Source of the DNA: Nansenia antarctica
Lineage: Eukaryota; Chordata; Actinopteri; Argentiniformes; Microstomatidae
NCBI GenBank assembly: GCA_963989245.1
Contig: OZ022347.1
Span: forward strand, 3,782,448-3,846,447
Length of the DNA: 64,000 nt
Direction of reading: 5' to 3'
Shown here: positions 44,710 to 56,938 of the stretch, piece after piece
Position numbering within the stretch: the first letter of the stretch is position 1
Layout: every line of letters starts with the position of its first letter
Position numbers and translations under genes: made by a program
Notes under the pieces: generated by a model
What the model was told of the DNA's origin: nothing
Seen by the model: only the letters and a program-made list of their open reading frames with translations
Databases searched by the model: none

Positions 44710-47700
44710 CTGTAAGAATAGCAACATACAGGATTAGAAACAATTAGATTAGATTCATCTTTACTTTGTCATTGCCAAGTACCAGACAATGAAATGCAGT
44801 TTAGCATCTAACCAGAAATGCAAATAGTGATATAACACACAATATAAAAACATGGCACTGAGCTATGTACAGTATGATATGTACAGATGTATAAATAGTG
44901 GCTATATCAAAGGAGGTATGTGCAATGTGCAAAGATGTGCAGGAAGAGCTGAGTGTCATCTGCGTAGCTGTGGTAGGAGAACCCATGAGAGGAGATTACC
45001 GAGCCTTGGTATAGAGGGTGAACAGTAGTGGCCCAAGGACAGATCCCTGGGGTACCCCAGTGGTTAGGGTTCATGGAGAAGACAATGATTCTCTCCAAGT
45101 CACCTGGTATGAGCGACCCGCCAGGTAAGAAGCAAACCAGGAGTGTGCAGTACCAGAGATGCCCAGTTCTGACAGGATGGAGAGAAGGATCTGGTGGTTG
45201 ACTGTGTCGAAGGCAGCAGACAGGTCCAGGAGAATGAGAACAGAGGAGAGGGAGGAAGCATTAGCAGAGTGGAGGGCCTCCGTGACAGCAAGGAGAGCGG
45301 TCTCGGTGGAGTGCCCAGCCTTGAAGCCGGATTGGTGGGGGTCCAGATGTGTCGTCTTCCGGAGATAGTCAGTGAGTTGTGTAATGCAGCGCGTTCAAGG
45401 GGTTTGGAGGGGAACGAGAGAAGGGATACCGGTCTGTAGTTGTACAGAGGACCGGTCAAGGGTAGAGGCTTGAGGAGAGGCTTGACTCTGGCTATCTGGA
45501 AGGCAGCCGGGACAGATCCTGTGGACAAGGAGTTGATTACGGTGGTGAAGTAAGGAAGGATGTCGGAGGAAATGGATTGGTGTGTGAATCTCCTCAGGGG
45601 AGAGGGGGGAGAAAGATGATAGGCTAGAGACCAGGAGTAGAGCAGAAGGTCTGGAAGGGTAGCAGCGTTAGTAGGAGGAGGGGGAAAGGTGCTGCTAATG
45701 TCATCAACCTTCTTTTCAAAGTAGATGACGAAGTCATCGGCAGACAGGGAGGAAGGAGGAAGGGGAGGAGGTGGGTTGAGGAGTGTGGAAAATGTGGAGA
45801 ACAGTTTCCTAGGATTAGAGGCAGAAGATTGTATTTTGGTATGGTAGTAGGACGCTTTAGCAGCTGATGCAGAGGAGGCGTGGTTGGAGAGGAGAGAGTG
45901 ATGAAGATTAAGGTCATCAGGGTGGCCGGTTTTTCCTCCATCTCCTCTCAGCTGCCCTGAGCTCTATTCTACAAGCATGTAGGGTTTCGCAGAGCCAAGG
46001 AGTCCATGGAGAGGATCGTGCTGGCTTCAAGGTCAGTGGACAGAGGGAGTCGAAGGATGAGGAGATAGCGGACAGGAGGGTGGCGGATGCTGAATCAGTG
46101 GATAGAAGGGAGAAGGATTCAACAGAGGGAAGGGAGAATAAGACAGAGGAAGAGTGGGTAGTGGGGGACAGTGTACGTAGGTTGCGACAAGAGGTTACAA
46201 AGTGGTTCGAGACTCACTACGAAGAGGTGGATTTGAAGGGGAGGGAGAAGGATAGAAAGTGATGATCAGAAACTGGAAGAGGGTTGGAGGTATGGGAGGA
46301 TCTGGTGAAGACAAGGTCGAGCCGATTGCCTGCCTTGTGAGTCGGAGGAGAGTGGGTCAGGGTAAGGTCGAAGGAGAGGTGAAGGTCAAGTACTCCAGAT
46401 GAGAGAAGCTTCTCTGATTGGATGTTGAAGTCACCCAGTAGTGTGAGTGGAGTGCATTCATCAGGGAAGGAGCTGAGAAGGACATCCATCTCTTCTAAGA
46501 AGTGACCAATCTGACCTGGGGGGGGATAGATCATTCACAACAATGTGAAGTTTGACAGGGGCGGAGACAGAAACAGCATGGAATTCGAAGGAGGATATGG
46601 ACAGGTGTGACAGGCGAAGGACAGTATGTGACCACTTAGGCGAGATGAGGAGTCCTGTGTCTCCCCGTCGACCGGCGGGTCTAGGGGAATGAGAAAAGGA
46701 GTAGGTGTCAGAGAGGGCTGCCGGTGTGTTTTGTGGTATAATTCAGGTCTCTGTGAGAGTGAGGAAGTTGAGGGATATGTAGCAGGCGTAAGCTGAGATA
46801 GCCTCTGTTTTCCGGACCGCTGATTGGCAGTTCCAAAGTCAGTTGAAGAAGGTGGAGAGATGAGATTGGAAGGATTGCAAGGGGGGATGTATCATCTATG
46901 TGTCCTCCTGAGTGCTTCCATAGGTAGGCTGAGCAGTGCCAGTAGTAACAACATCACTGGGGTCTGCAGAATACAATGATAGGGCTTTCACACCGGCAAA
47001 GAACCGTGCCGGTTCGCGTTCGCGTTCGGAAACCTCCGAAGGTTGGCGCTGTCTGGCGAACGAGCCCGCGTTCATACCAGTGTATCGTTCGCCAGACAGC
47101 GCCAACGTTCGGAGGTTTCCGAACGCGAACGCGAACCGGCACGGTTCTTTGCCGGTGTGAAAGCCCTATGACTGAACACAGAGTTCAAGAGAAACTTATC
47201 AACTCCATAATGGAAGAGACCAAAGAGGCACTGTCAAACTAAGTATTGACTGTTCCAGTAGTACACTATTAACACCATATTGAGTATTGACTAGTTGTCC
47301 AATGAATACCATTTTAACATTAGCCAAATTCATAATATGAACTTACCATCCAAATGTTTCTCCTTTATTTCCTCTCCTCCTTCCTCTTCTTTCATCATCA
47401 CATCTTTCTCATCTTTTTCTTCTTTCACCATCTTATCTTTCTCCTCCTCTTCCTCTTCTTTCACCATCTTATCTTTCTCATCTTCCTCTACTTTCACCAT
47501 CACGTCTTTCTCCTCCTCTTCCTCTTCTTTCACCATCTTATCTTTCTCCTCCTCTTCCTCTTCTTTCACCATCACATCTTTCTCCTCCTCTTCCTCTTCT
47601 TTCACCATCACATCTTTCTCATCTTCCTCTTCTTTCACCATCACATCTTTCACCATCACTTCCTCCTCCTCCTCTTTCACTACCACATTATGTTCCAGTG

Positions 47701-47838
47701 TTTGACTGCAGTCCTCCAGCTTCACTGCCACCATCTCTGGACCCCGCTGTGTGGTTGTCTGGGCTGGAGAACCACAGCCAGAACCCAGGGACTCTGTAGA
47801 CTTGTGTTCAGACATGGTAGCTGGGCTGTGAGGTGGAT
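43781..47838 (-). CDS. C2H2 zinc-finger protein gene with acidic N-terminus (ten fingers)
   Basis: Two coding exons: 47815-47347 (with 5' UTR to 47838) and 44709-43781. They join in phase 1 (donor gtaagt, acceptor tcttacag) to give 465 residues. The first exon begins MSEHKSTESLGSG and carries many acidic repeats of the type VMVKEEEEEEKD. The second has a short Ser-rich linker and ten tandem C2H2 fingers with TGEKP linkers. Likely a sequence-specific nuclear DNA-binding protein of the large fish zinc-finger cluster class; target unknown. The intron holds a degenerate LINE. The stop codon lies in a retroelement tail, so the original C-terminus may have been longer. Confidence 0.82.
44742..46900 (-). 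mobile_element. Degenerate LINE in the zinc-finger gene intron
   Basis: Minus-strand fragments: endonuclease (about 46880-46217, with LLGDFNI, NRLDLVFTR, VSDHHFLSFSL), RT N-terminal part (about 45530-45100, with LYNYRPVSLLSF), and GSVLGPLLFTLYT plus YADDTQLF (about 45030-44930) in different frames. It ends in an ATTAG tail at 44742. Many frameshifts; inactive. Confidence 0.82.
46980..47168. mobile_element. Near-perfect palindromic MITE (189 bp)
   Basis: The two halves are inverse complements almost to the centre, starting tagggctttcacaccggc. It is flanked by TGA on both sides. The duplicated segment at about 57975 has the empty site (caatga). GC- and CpG-rich compared with its neighbours. 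No ORF; superfamily not assigned. Confidence 0.85.
47347..47838 (-). CDS. Zinc-finger gene, acidic first coding exon (copy 1)
   Basis: Acceptor ttgcacag at 47839, ATG at 47815-47813, donor gtaagt after 47347. Codes the conserved leader SEHKSTESLGSGCGSPAQ and KLEDCSQTLEHNVVVKEEE, then about nine E/K-rich units made by a 33-36-bp internal coding repeat. Confidence 0.8.
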
Positions 47839-49177
47839 CTGTGCAATGTAAACAAAGTAAAAGGCACACATAGTGGAGAGTTAATTTCACATACAGATGA
47901 CCAAAAACCTAATAGAGGAAATGCACTACTATGAATTGTTGTGGTTAAGCGTCTTCTACATTCTACATTGAATGGGCTGCAACCCGATTCTCTACGCAAA
48001 CATTCAGATGGTGCCAGTAGGCTAGTCTACATCTTCAGGGTTGGGTGTGTGGTTACAGCGTTAGCTGCAGCTATTGTGTACCAGTGTGTTACTACACAGG
48101 GTTCCCACACCTTCTGAAACATCAACGTCAAGCACCTTTCAAGGACTTTCAAGACTCAATTCCCTCAAATTCAAGCACCTTTCAAGGACTTTCAAGACTC
48201 AATTCCCTCAAATTCAAGCACCTTTCAAGGACTTTCAAGACTCAATTCCCTCAAATTCAAGCACCTTTCAAGGACTTTCAAGACTCAATTCCCTCAAATT
48301 CAAGGACCCAACACAGCATAGTTTGAGACAGATCTAGATGAGAATTTATATAATAAGGAACTATCCGCTCACAGACAACAATTAAAAAGAGAGGCTTGAA
48401 TGTGTGAACCAGGGTTTCCGTTAGAAAAATTTGCCGTCGGACATCGTGTCCGGGAAGAATTCGATTTACCGGACAAACGTGATATATTCCGGTCATCATA
48501 TTAAAATATAATATTATTTTTTTTTTTTTAAATCATATATTTTTTTTCTCCAAATCTAATATAGCTGTTTGTCGCGGTGATTACTGTTGTGTAGCGGCCT
48601 ATATATGCCATTTAATGTCTATTTCTCATCCGATACGATTAGATGCGAGCTATATAATATATAATAATATAACATGATTTGACGCATGCGCGCTATGCCA
48701 TGCGTCAAATCCAGCGCTGAACGGGTCCAGCGCTGAACGGGCGCCTCACTGGGAACTGAACAGACAGCATCGATCAATGAACGGACTCCACATTACGTTA
48801 ACTGAAGTTTGTTAAATTGTTTGGGATTAATGTGAGTTTTCTATTTTCTCTTTACAGTTTTACCCTTTTTTTTTTATCAATAAAACAACGTCATTTCTAT
48901 AAGTCTCGCTGGTTGGGAAGGCATTTCGTTTAGCTCGGGAGTATGACAATGGGAAGAACATAACTGTTTATTGAGAAACAATTGATAGGCAGTCTGGGAT
49001 ACGTATATAAAGAAATACCACAATGTCTAGATGTATAACATTTTATTGAACAGTAACAGTGCAAGCATGTAGGCTACGGGGAACAGGGATTTTGGTCAGT
49101 AGGTCCTTTGTACAGAGGGCGTTTCTCTCCGACAACGCGTTCCCAGGTACCATGGAAGTCATAGGTAGTCCAGCACA

Positions 49178-49179
49178 CT

Positions 49180-49267
<88 letters not shown>

Positions 49268-49268
49268 G
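49178..49268. repeat. (CAGA)n microsatellite
   Basis: About 22 tetranucleotide units with one interruption (gataga). Confidence 0.93.
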
Positions 49269-49554
49269 TCAGCTTACTTCTACCCTTTTGAGTGGAATTA
49301 CTCCTTTAATTAGCTGTTAGCCATCTCAAAGCCCCCTGAGCTGCTCGTCAACACTGAGAATAGACCACATTATAGAAACCAAAACACCGTTTTTTTAAAT
49401 CCACAGGGAATAACCGAGAGTGTAAGGAAAGGCACACCCAGCGCTGTCAGTGGTGGGGAGACTTGAAGTGGCTTTGCTTGATTTCCATCACAGATTCAAG
49501 GATTGAAACACTGATGAAAATAGGGAGTAATAGTGATGGGATTATTTTAGATTA

Positions 49555-49690
49555 TTTTAGATTAGATTAGATTAGATTAGGTGAGATTCAACTTTATTGT
49601 CATTGCAGAGTACAAGTACCAGACAACAAAATGCAGTTTAGCATCTAACCAGAAGTGCAAATAGTGATATAAAAACAAACACTTAACTTT
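49555..49690 (-). mobile_element. LINE 3' end with (ATTAG)n tail
   Basis: ATTAG repeats, ttcaactttattgtcattgc, then tttagcatctaaccagaagt, as in the copy at 44742. Confidence 0.75.
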
Positions 49691-49886
49691 CGGGGAAACT
49701 GCTAAAATAAAATAAATTAAATAAATTAAAAAAGAAAGCGACTATTAGCACCGCCGAATGACAACAAACGTATGAGTAATGAGTAAAACAATGTCACTTT
49801 TATAGTATGTTGTTTAACTTGCCGTTCGGTCGCCATGGCTCTGGTGTGTGTAGCAGCTTCAGCTAGCTGGCTGGAAACTTCTAAAG

Positions 49887-50023
49887 GTGCGTTCGTAAAC
49901 ACGCTCTGAGAGCGCCGGAGCGCACGCTGGCTTCGATGTCACAGAGCGACCGAGTCGTTCGATTGGACGAGAGGCGTTCCGCGAGTGCTGATCGGATTTC
50001 CAGAGCGTGTTTACGAACGCACC
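49887..50023. mobile_element. MITE with 23-bp perfect inverted ends
   Basis: ggtgcgttcgtaaacacgct plus ctg is present at both ends as perfect inverse complements. The middle is GC-rich and has no ORF of note. No target duplication is clear. Confidence 0.7.
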
Positions 50024-51680
50024 CAGCCAGCTTTAGCGAATTGTATTCAAAGGGAATTATTTTCACCGGACAATATGTCCGACGACTTTTCAATTTGTCG
50101 GACTTCACCAAATTTTACCGGACAAAGACCGGTAATTGCCGGTTAACGGAAACCCAGGTGTGAACACTAGATGGTCTCTTGTCTTCTCTACCACAGCACA
50201 GCAAAACAATATATTGTGAAATATGTGTAAAGTTAAGCAATACAGACATATTTACTAGTTGACATTTTATGACATTTTTGAGTATATACATTTATTTAAA
50301 TTGTTTTGAGAGAGAGAGAGGGGGGGGGAATTCAAGCACTTTCAATGACCCATGTCTATTTTCAAAAACTTTTAAGACCTTGATTTTTTTGTTTTATTAT
50401 TCACAAACTTTCAAGGACTTCAAGGACCCGTGGGAACCCTGACTAGTACAGTTTGTAGTGTGTTACACACAAGAGTGTGTACCAGTGTGTTACAGTTTGT
50501 AGTGTGTACCAGTGTGTTAGAGTTTGTAGTGTGTTAGTGTGTTACAGTTTGTAGTGTGTACCATTGTGTTACAGTTTGTAGTGTGTACCAGTGTGTTACA
50601 GTTTGTAGTTTGTTCCAGTGTGTTACAATGTGTAGTGTGTTAGTGTGTTCCAGTGTGTTACAGTTTGTAGTGTGTTAATACAATTTGTAGTGTGCTGCAG
50701 CTATTGTGTGTTCCAGTGTGTTGCTACAGTTTGTAGCTACAGTTTGTAGTGTGTACCAGTGTGTTACAGTTTGTAGTGTGTACCTGTGTGTTAGTTTGTA
50801 GTGTGTTACAGTGTGTTAATACAGTTTGTAGTGTGTTAATACAATTTGTAGTGTGTACCAGTGTGTTACAGTTTGTAGTGTGTACCAGTGTGTTACAGTT
50901 TGTAGTGAGTACCAGTGTGTTAGTTTGTAGTGTGTTACTACAGTTTGTAGAGTCTACCAGTGTGTTAGTTTGTAGTGTGTATCAGTGTGTTACAGTTTGT
51001 AGTGTGTACCAGTGTGTTAATACAGTTTGTAGTGTGTACCAGTGTGTTAGTTTGTAGTGTGTTACAGTGTGTTAATACAGTTTGTAGAGTCTACCAGTGT
51101 GTTACAGTTTGTAGTGTGTTAATACAGTTTGTAGTGTGTACCAGTGTGTTAGTTTGTAGTGTGTTAACAGTTTGTAGTGTGTACTAGTGTTAGTTTGTAG
51201 TGTGTTACTAGTTTGTAGTGTGTACCAGTGTGTTAATACAGTGTGTAGTGTGTACTAGTGTGTTAACAGTTTGTAGTGTGTATCAGTGTGTTACAGTTTG
51301 TAGTGTGTATCAGTGTGTTACAGTTTGTAGTGTGTTAGTGTGTTACAGTTTGTAGTGTGTTAGTGTGTTAATACAGTTTGTAGTGTGTTAGTGTGTTAAT
51401 ACAGTTTGTAGTGTGTTAGTGTTAATATTGTTTGTAGTGTGTTAGTGTGTTAATATTGTTTGTAGTGTGTTAGTGTGTTAATATTGTTTGTAGTGTGTTA
51501 GTGTGTTAATACAGTTTGTAGTGTGTTAATATTGTTTGTAGTGTGTTAGTGTGTTAATATTGTTTGTAGTGTGTTAGTGTGTTAATATTGTTTGTAGTGT
51601 GTTAGTGTGTTAATACAGTTTGTAGTGTGTTAATATTGTTTGTAGTGTGTTAGTGTGTTAATATTGTTTGTAGTGTGTTA

Positions 51681-52656
51681 AGGCCTTTGCACACCAATGC
51701 GTGCGTTTACGCACGCGTATTTTTAATCCGTCATCCGGAAAAAAACGTTACGCATAGAGACCTTGCACACCGGTCCGTTGCGTTTTTTTACGTTGCGAAC
51801 TTTTTTTTTTTGAAGAGGACAAGCGCGTCTTCAACCTCCGCCTGTCAAGAGCACGCCGCATCTCAGAAAATGCATTCGGCATTCTGACCCAGCGCTTCAG
51901 GGTTTACAAAAGGCCAATGGATTTAATCCATAGTTTTGCATGCACAGAGGAGGAAGCACATGCATGCAAAACGATGTATTAAACCAAATGCAGAGAACTT
52001 AATGACTTTTTTCCCCTTCTTTGCGTGTGACCCTACCTCTCCTCTAAATATAACTAATTTTGAGTTATACACACCAGTGGTAGGTGCAAATGATTAAAAA
52101 AAAATCTCAACTTGTTATACCTGAAGAGGCTGAGCTGGTCTGCTCTGTCTCCATCCCTACACTGGACCTCTCTGTCTGTGTGTCCTCCTCATCCTCTGTT
52201 TCATCCTCCTCATCAAATTTAACATTACTGTCTGATCTGTTGAAAGAAGGCGTTATCTGCGTTATGAAACCATACTGTGTGGCTAATAGGTTGCACTCTG
52301 CTGTAAGCATCATCATCATCATCATCATCATCTGTATGTTGTTTTTCTTTCACTCGACTAACCACAGAGATAATACTTGAGACATGTACTTCTGTAAACA
52401 TTAATCCAACTGTCCTAAAGTTCTAATTTGACGATGTGTCCCAGTCTATACCATGGCGGAGTGGTCAATAACAACTCTCAAAAGGCTTTTGACGGACGCG
52501 AAAAACGCAGAAAATCGAACCTGTTGTTTTTTTTTTTTGACGGACGAATTATTATGGATTGGTGTGCAAGCGTGGTTGACACAACATGAGTTCTAATTTA
52601 TTTTTTTAACGGACGTAAAAAACGCGCGTAAAAAACGCGTTGGTGTGCAAGGGCCT
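51681..52656. mobile_element. PIF/Harbinger element with transposase remnant
   Basis: Inverted ends aggcctttgcacaccaatgc and (inverse) aggcccttgcacaccaacgc, flanked by the 3-bp TTA expected for Harbinger. Plus strand near 51811-51980 encodes FNLRLSRARRISENAFGILT, the conserved C-terminal part of Harbinger transposase. An acidic minus-strand piece (about 52110-52330) may be from the Myb-like partner ORF. Internally deleted and inactive. Confidence 0.83.
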
Positions 52657-53340
52657 TTAGTGTGTTAACACAGTTTGTAGTGTGTTAGTGTGTTAATGTT
52701 GTTTGTAGTGTGTTAATACAGTTTGTAGAGTCTACCAGTGTGTTACAGTTTGTAGTGTGTACCTGTGTGTTAGTTTGTAGTGTGTACCAGTGTGTTACAG
52801 TTTGTAGTGTGTACCTGTGTGTTAGTTTGTAGTGTGTACCAGTGTGTACCAGTGTGTTACTACAGTTTGTAGTGTGTTCCAGTGTGTTACAGTTTGTAGT
52901 GTGTACCAGTGTGTTAATGTTGTTTGTAGTGTGTACCAGTGTGTTAATACAGTTTGTAGTGTGTTAGTGTGTTAATACAGTTTGTAGTGCGTTAATGTTG
53001 TTTGTAGTGTGTACCAGTGTGTTACTACAGTTCGTAGTGTGTTAGTGTGTTAATATTGTTTGTAGTGTGTACCAGTGTGTAACTTTGACTAGCCTACTTT
53101 TTCCAGACAGTGTGATTGTTAGTTTTGTGTTTGGCCATACTTTGTGTTACTTATTACATTACATCTAATTCACTTTATGTTGTTATCTAATTAATATACA
53201 TTCGCTTTCTCCTTTTTATAGAAAGTCGTTTCAGTTTTAGAGTTTCTCTGAAACCTGTTTATTTTGAGTCATACAATAAATCTTGATTTATTTATATTCT
53301 GTTTCCTGTGCCCTGGTTCTATTTAATTGTTACTCCCCTC

Positions 53341-54867
53341 CAGGGCTTGACATTAAGCTTTTTCGGGTACTTGTCCTTCGGACAAGTGAACTTATCTTTT
53401 ACTTGTCCGAGAGCTCAAGTTACTTGTCCAAATATGACGACGCATTGTTAAGTTAATTAATAACCAAAGGAAGCTGAATCTTTATCAATCATTTCAGAGT
53501 GTTTATTAATACTCTTGCAAGAGGGGTCTCTGTACAGTCAACATAGAGTTCCAAAGTACAAAAGCCCACCTCTCTATCGGGTTGGTTCATCTTATAGTTT
53601 CAACATTCAGTTCTTGTACAACATGACGTGGGTACAGATAACACAGAGCATAACTCTTTCACATGTCCTTGAACAGAAGGGAGTGAGGGTCTCTCTATCT
53701 GGCAACTCCAGTATTAGACACATTCCATTCTTGTTATTCATACAGTCTTCAGTGAACATAATACCTTCATTGTTGTATTAAAGATATTTTTCTCACACGC
53801 ATGTGTGTGTGTCTGTCTACTAACACACTACAAGTCAGTAATACATTACATTCCAAATCCAACAATTACTGTGGATCTACGTGCACGCCAGAGAACGTTC
53901 TATTTCAAAGTCTAAAGTAAAGGGGTCATGCCAGCATTGATGTTTTGATTCAAAGACATGATTTGCCAGATTCTCTAGGCATGACAACATAACCCGCACT
54001 CCCCTACTCAGCGGACATAGATTGTTTGACATGGCAGCATACATTGACATGGCAGCATACATTGACATGGCAGCATACATTGACAAGGCAGCATACATTG
54101 ACAAGGCAGCATTGACAAGGCAGCATACATTGACAAGGCAGCATACATTGACAAGGCAGCAGACATTGACAAGGCAGCTACATTGACAAGGCAGCATACA
54201 TTGACATGGCAGCATACATTGACATGGCAGCATACATTGACATGGCAGCTACATTGACAAGGCAGCAGACATTGACAAGGCAGCTACATTGACATGGCAG
54301 CATACATTGACATGGCAGCATACATTGACATGGCAGCTACATTGACAAGGCAGCTACATTGACAAGGCAGCAGACATTGATAAGGCAGCTACATTGACAT
54401 GGCAGCAGACATTGATAAGGCAGTAGACATTGACAAGGCAGTAGACATTGACAAGGCAGCATACATTGACATGGCAGCTACATTGACAAGGCAGCAGACA
54501 TTGACATGGCAGCAGACATTGGCAGAACACCGGCAATGGTGCTGGTGTTTCGTCCGATGACATTTTGCGTTGCCCACATTTCCTGGCCCTTAGAATGTTT
54601 TTTGGTGCTTGAAGGAAAGTCTTGCTTGCTGGCTTGAGTAACGTGTTAGTTTCTTTCACTACGGACTTAACATTTCGGTCAAGAAGGCAGCACTTTCACG
54701 GGCAGTGGAATTAATAACGGTCACGGGCACGCAACAGAATTCCTGATACAAGCTACGCCGCCTCATAGGCAGCGAGAATGAGGTGCGGCATAGCTCGTAA
54801 AAACATGTATTACTTTTCCGATCGGACAACTGAAGGAGGAATCTTTTTTTTTTAATGTCGAGCCCTG
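53341..54867. mobile_element. hAT-like non-autonomous element with internal minisatellite
   Basis: Inverted ends cagggcttgacattaa and (inverse) cagggctcgacattaa. It contains acttgtcc/ggacaagt inverted words near the left end and a tandem 15/18-bp repeat (acattgacatggcagcat type) at 54028-54520. No clear 8-bp duplication. Confidence 0.65.
54028..54520. repeat. 15/18-bp minisatellite
   Basis: About 28 units of attgacaaggcagcatac and shorter variants without cat. Open frames through it are artefacts. Confidence 0.92.
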
Positions 54868-55012
54868 CCTTCATCCCCTGGATATTATTTGGGGACACTC
54901 TGACTATTACATTACACTAGGGTTAGGCCTAATTGGGACAATAACGTCAAATAATTATAATCTACTAACAACCTTTTACAGGGTATATACAGGAATTTTG
55001 AGGTTAATTTCA

Positions 55013-56938
55013 ATAACCTGTCCAATCCCGATTCACCACTCTGGCTCCGTTTTCAACCCTAATCTCCCTTTTGCGCGTTCACGTGTAGCCGTAGTGGCGT
55101 CCCAATTCATTACTCATTTAGGGTTAGGGTTAGGTTTAGGGTTGGCTCCGTTCGGAGAAAATCTTGACCCTCGTTCGATTCGGAGCCATGATATAATAAT
55201 ATAAGGAGCACGATTCATATAGACATGTACATTCCTGTTTAGAAATAAAAGATTACCTTTGGCGTTTGACAGCGGATGATAGACATATTTAATGTGAAGT
55301 TATCTATCTAACGTTAGGCTGATGTGTGCATGATAGACGCGCATGACATGTTTTATTTACAGCTATGGCACGTATTAAACCAAAACAACCCGCAATCCTA
55401 TCCGAGCAGTTGTTATTAGGTAATATTATTAATGGGTTGTATCATTCATTTCAATGCATTATAGACCTTTTCTTTATAACAAGCATAACAAAATGCTTAA
55501 CATAGAAAGTTTCACAGTCCAGCGCGCTCAGGACACCGGAGCCAGCAGGAAAGACCGGAGCACTCATATCTGCGCGTTTGTCACAGGCTGGAAGTGTCAA
55601 GCACAGCGCGATTTCCATTTCAGAGATGTACAATCATGTTTATTTAGAAATAAATTATTACCTGTGGTGTTTGACAGCATGATAGGCGCGAATTTCCCCC
55701 CCTTGGTGGTATATGACGCTATAGTTGTTATTATACCAAAACAACCGGCAATCTAATCCGAGCAGTTGTTATTATGTACTATTATATATGTAGTTAACTA
55801 ATGCAATGGACAGCGGCTGTTTCTCCAGCGTTCCTGTCACATCGGATTTCGTAACGTCATAAAATTAAATCTGTAAGTCAAGCATTTTTCCATGTTTCCC
55901 TTTGATGGCATATGACGCCGTAAATGTAACTAAAGTTCAGCCTCGAAGTTGTTGCACTGTTGTCCTAAATCAGTGCAGACTGGCAGGGTAGGAGCGCAGG
56001 TTTCATACAGGTTAGAGCTTATTCTGTCATGGTCTGATAATGAAGCATTGTTATTTTTTATTTGATGACTTGTTTGATCGATTGATAGCGTTCAAGTTCA
56101 TTCAAGTTGTGAATGAATCGCGAGCGTCAATGCTTTTCTACGATACTACGTGTAATGTCACTTGGACACTTGAGTCTGGGTTCAACAAAGGTATAACCAG
56201 TTTACTTCGGTTCATGTATGTTCATTATCAGCAGTCGGGCTGCCCGATCACGTCTCTTCACAACACTGGCTCCCCGCTGGTGGAATGAGCTCCCCACGGC
56301 TGTCAGAACTGAGTCACTACCCATCTTCCGTCGTAGACTGAAGACCCATCTCTTCAGGTTACATCTTAACTGCTCCTCCTGAGACATCTTCTGACCCTCA
56401 CCACTACGTCTCCTAAAGACACCCGCTTTCCCCTCTACTGTGTCCCTAAGAACTTCTATTGCCCTGCCCCCCTTGTACTGTTTCTCTGTTTCCAGTAAAA
56501 ACAAACAAACAAAAAAAGTTTAGAAGAAGGTGATAGGTTTTTCCTTCTATCAGTGGCCCCGGGCCCGAGCTGGATTACTCTTCCTGCAACGAATGGTGGA
56601 TTGCTGATTCACATGCTTAGTATTCAAATGTATGATTGTAAGTCGCTTTGGAATAAGGCGTCTGCTAAATGCCAAAAATGTAAATGTAAATGGTTCTCTC
56701 GACACCTGTCAGTCACCTAGTGGTATTTCATGAACTCTCTCTAAGGCGCATGCGCTGTCCTGACTATGAATTAACCCATTAATTACACTACGGATGACGT
56801 ATTAGGGTTGTCCCATGAAGGGTTGTCCCATTTCCCCCGGGAAACCACTACGGCTATGGCTCCAAAACGAGTGACTCCAAAACGAGCCGTAGTGGTAAAA
56901 AAGAGAATCGGGATTGGGCCTAAGACTTTTTAAAGACC
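55013..56938. mobile_element. Possible DNA element (degenerate inverted ends)
   Basis: ccaatcccgattcaccact on the left and (inverse) cccaatcccgattct with tttaccactacgg on the right, both followed by gctccgtttt or gctcgtttt. Inside is a tandem duplication: about 55226-55430 repeats at about 55617-55790. No coding sequence supported. Boundaries are approximate. Confidence 0.4.
56215..56700 (+). mobile_element. LINE 3' fragment
   Basis: In the plus strand it reads SRLFTTLAPRWWNELPTAVR followed by TESLPIFRRRLKTHLFRL, the C-terminus of a fish LINE ORF2, then a 3' end with taagtcgctttggaataagg and cgtctgctaaatgcc. Confidence 0.78.

Larger units (their letters stand above)
48410..50157. mobile_element. 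hAT element nested inside the previous one
   Basis: Inverted ends agggtttccgtta and (inverse) tgggtttccgtta with 8-bp target duplication GTGTGAAC (48402-48409 and 50158-50165). Contains a CAGA microsatellite, a LINE tail and a further palindromic MITE. No transposase. Confidence 0.78.
48097..50441. mobile_element. hAT-like element inside the minisatellite
   Basis: Inverted ends cagggttcccac on both sides. Left part has four tandem 42-bp units (caagcacctttcaaggactt and more, 48130-48300). Target duplication is imperfect because the target is itself repetitive. No transposase. Confidence 0.65.
48055..53085. repeat. Degenerate GT-rich minisatellite, interrupted by transposons
   Basis: Irregular units built from tttgtagtgtgt, accagtgtgttac and gtgttaatac. 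The array is seen at 48055-48096, 50442-51680 and 52657-53085; the gaps are DNA transposons. Open frames such as SVLQFVVCT are artefacts. Confidence 0.9.

Noticed and set aside
47354..47851. Plus-strand Phe/Leu-rich frame resembling a membrane protein opposite the acidic exon
   Set aside because: Antisense reading of the Glu/Lys coding repeat; the minus strand has the start, splice sites and a conserved duplicate.
50749..51187. Cys/Val-rich frames resembling membrane proteins
   Set aside because: They follow the GT-rich minisatellite and are broken whenever the unit varies.
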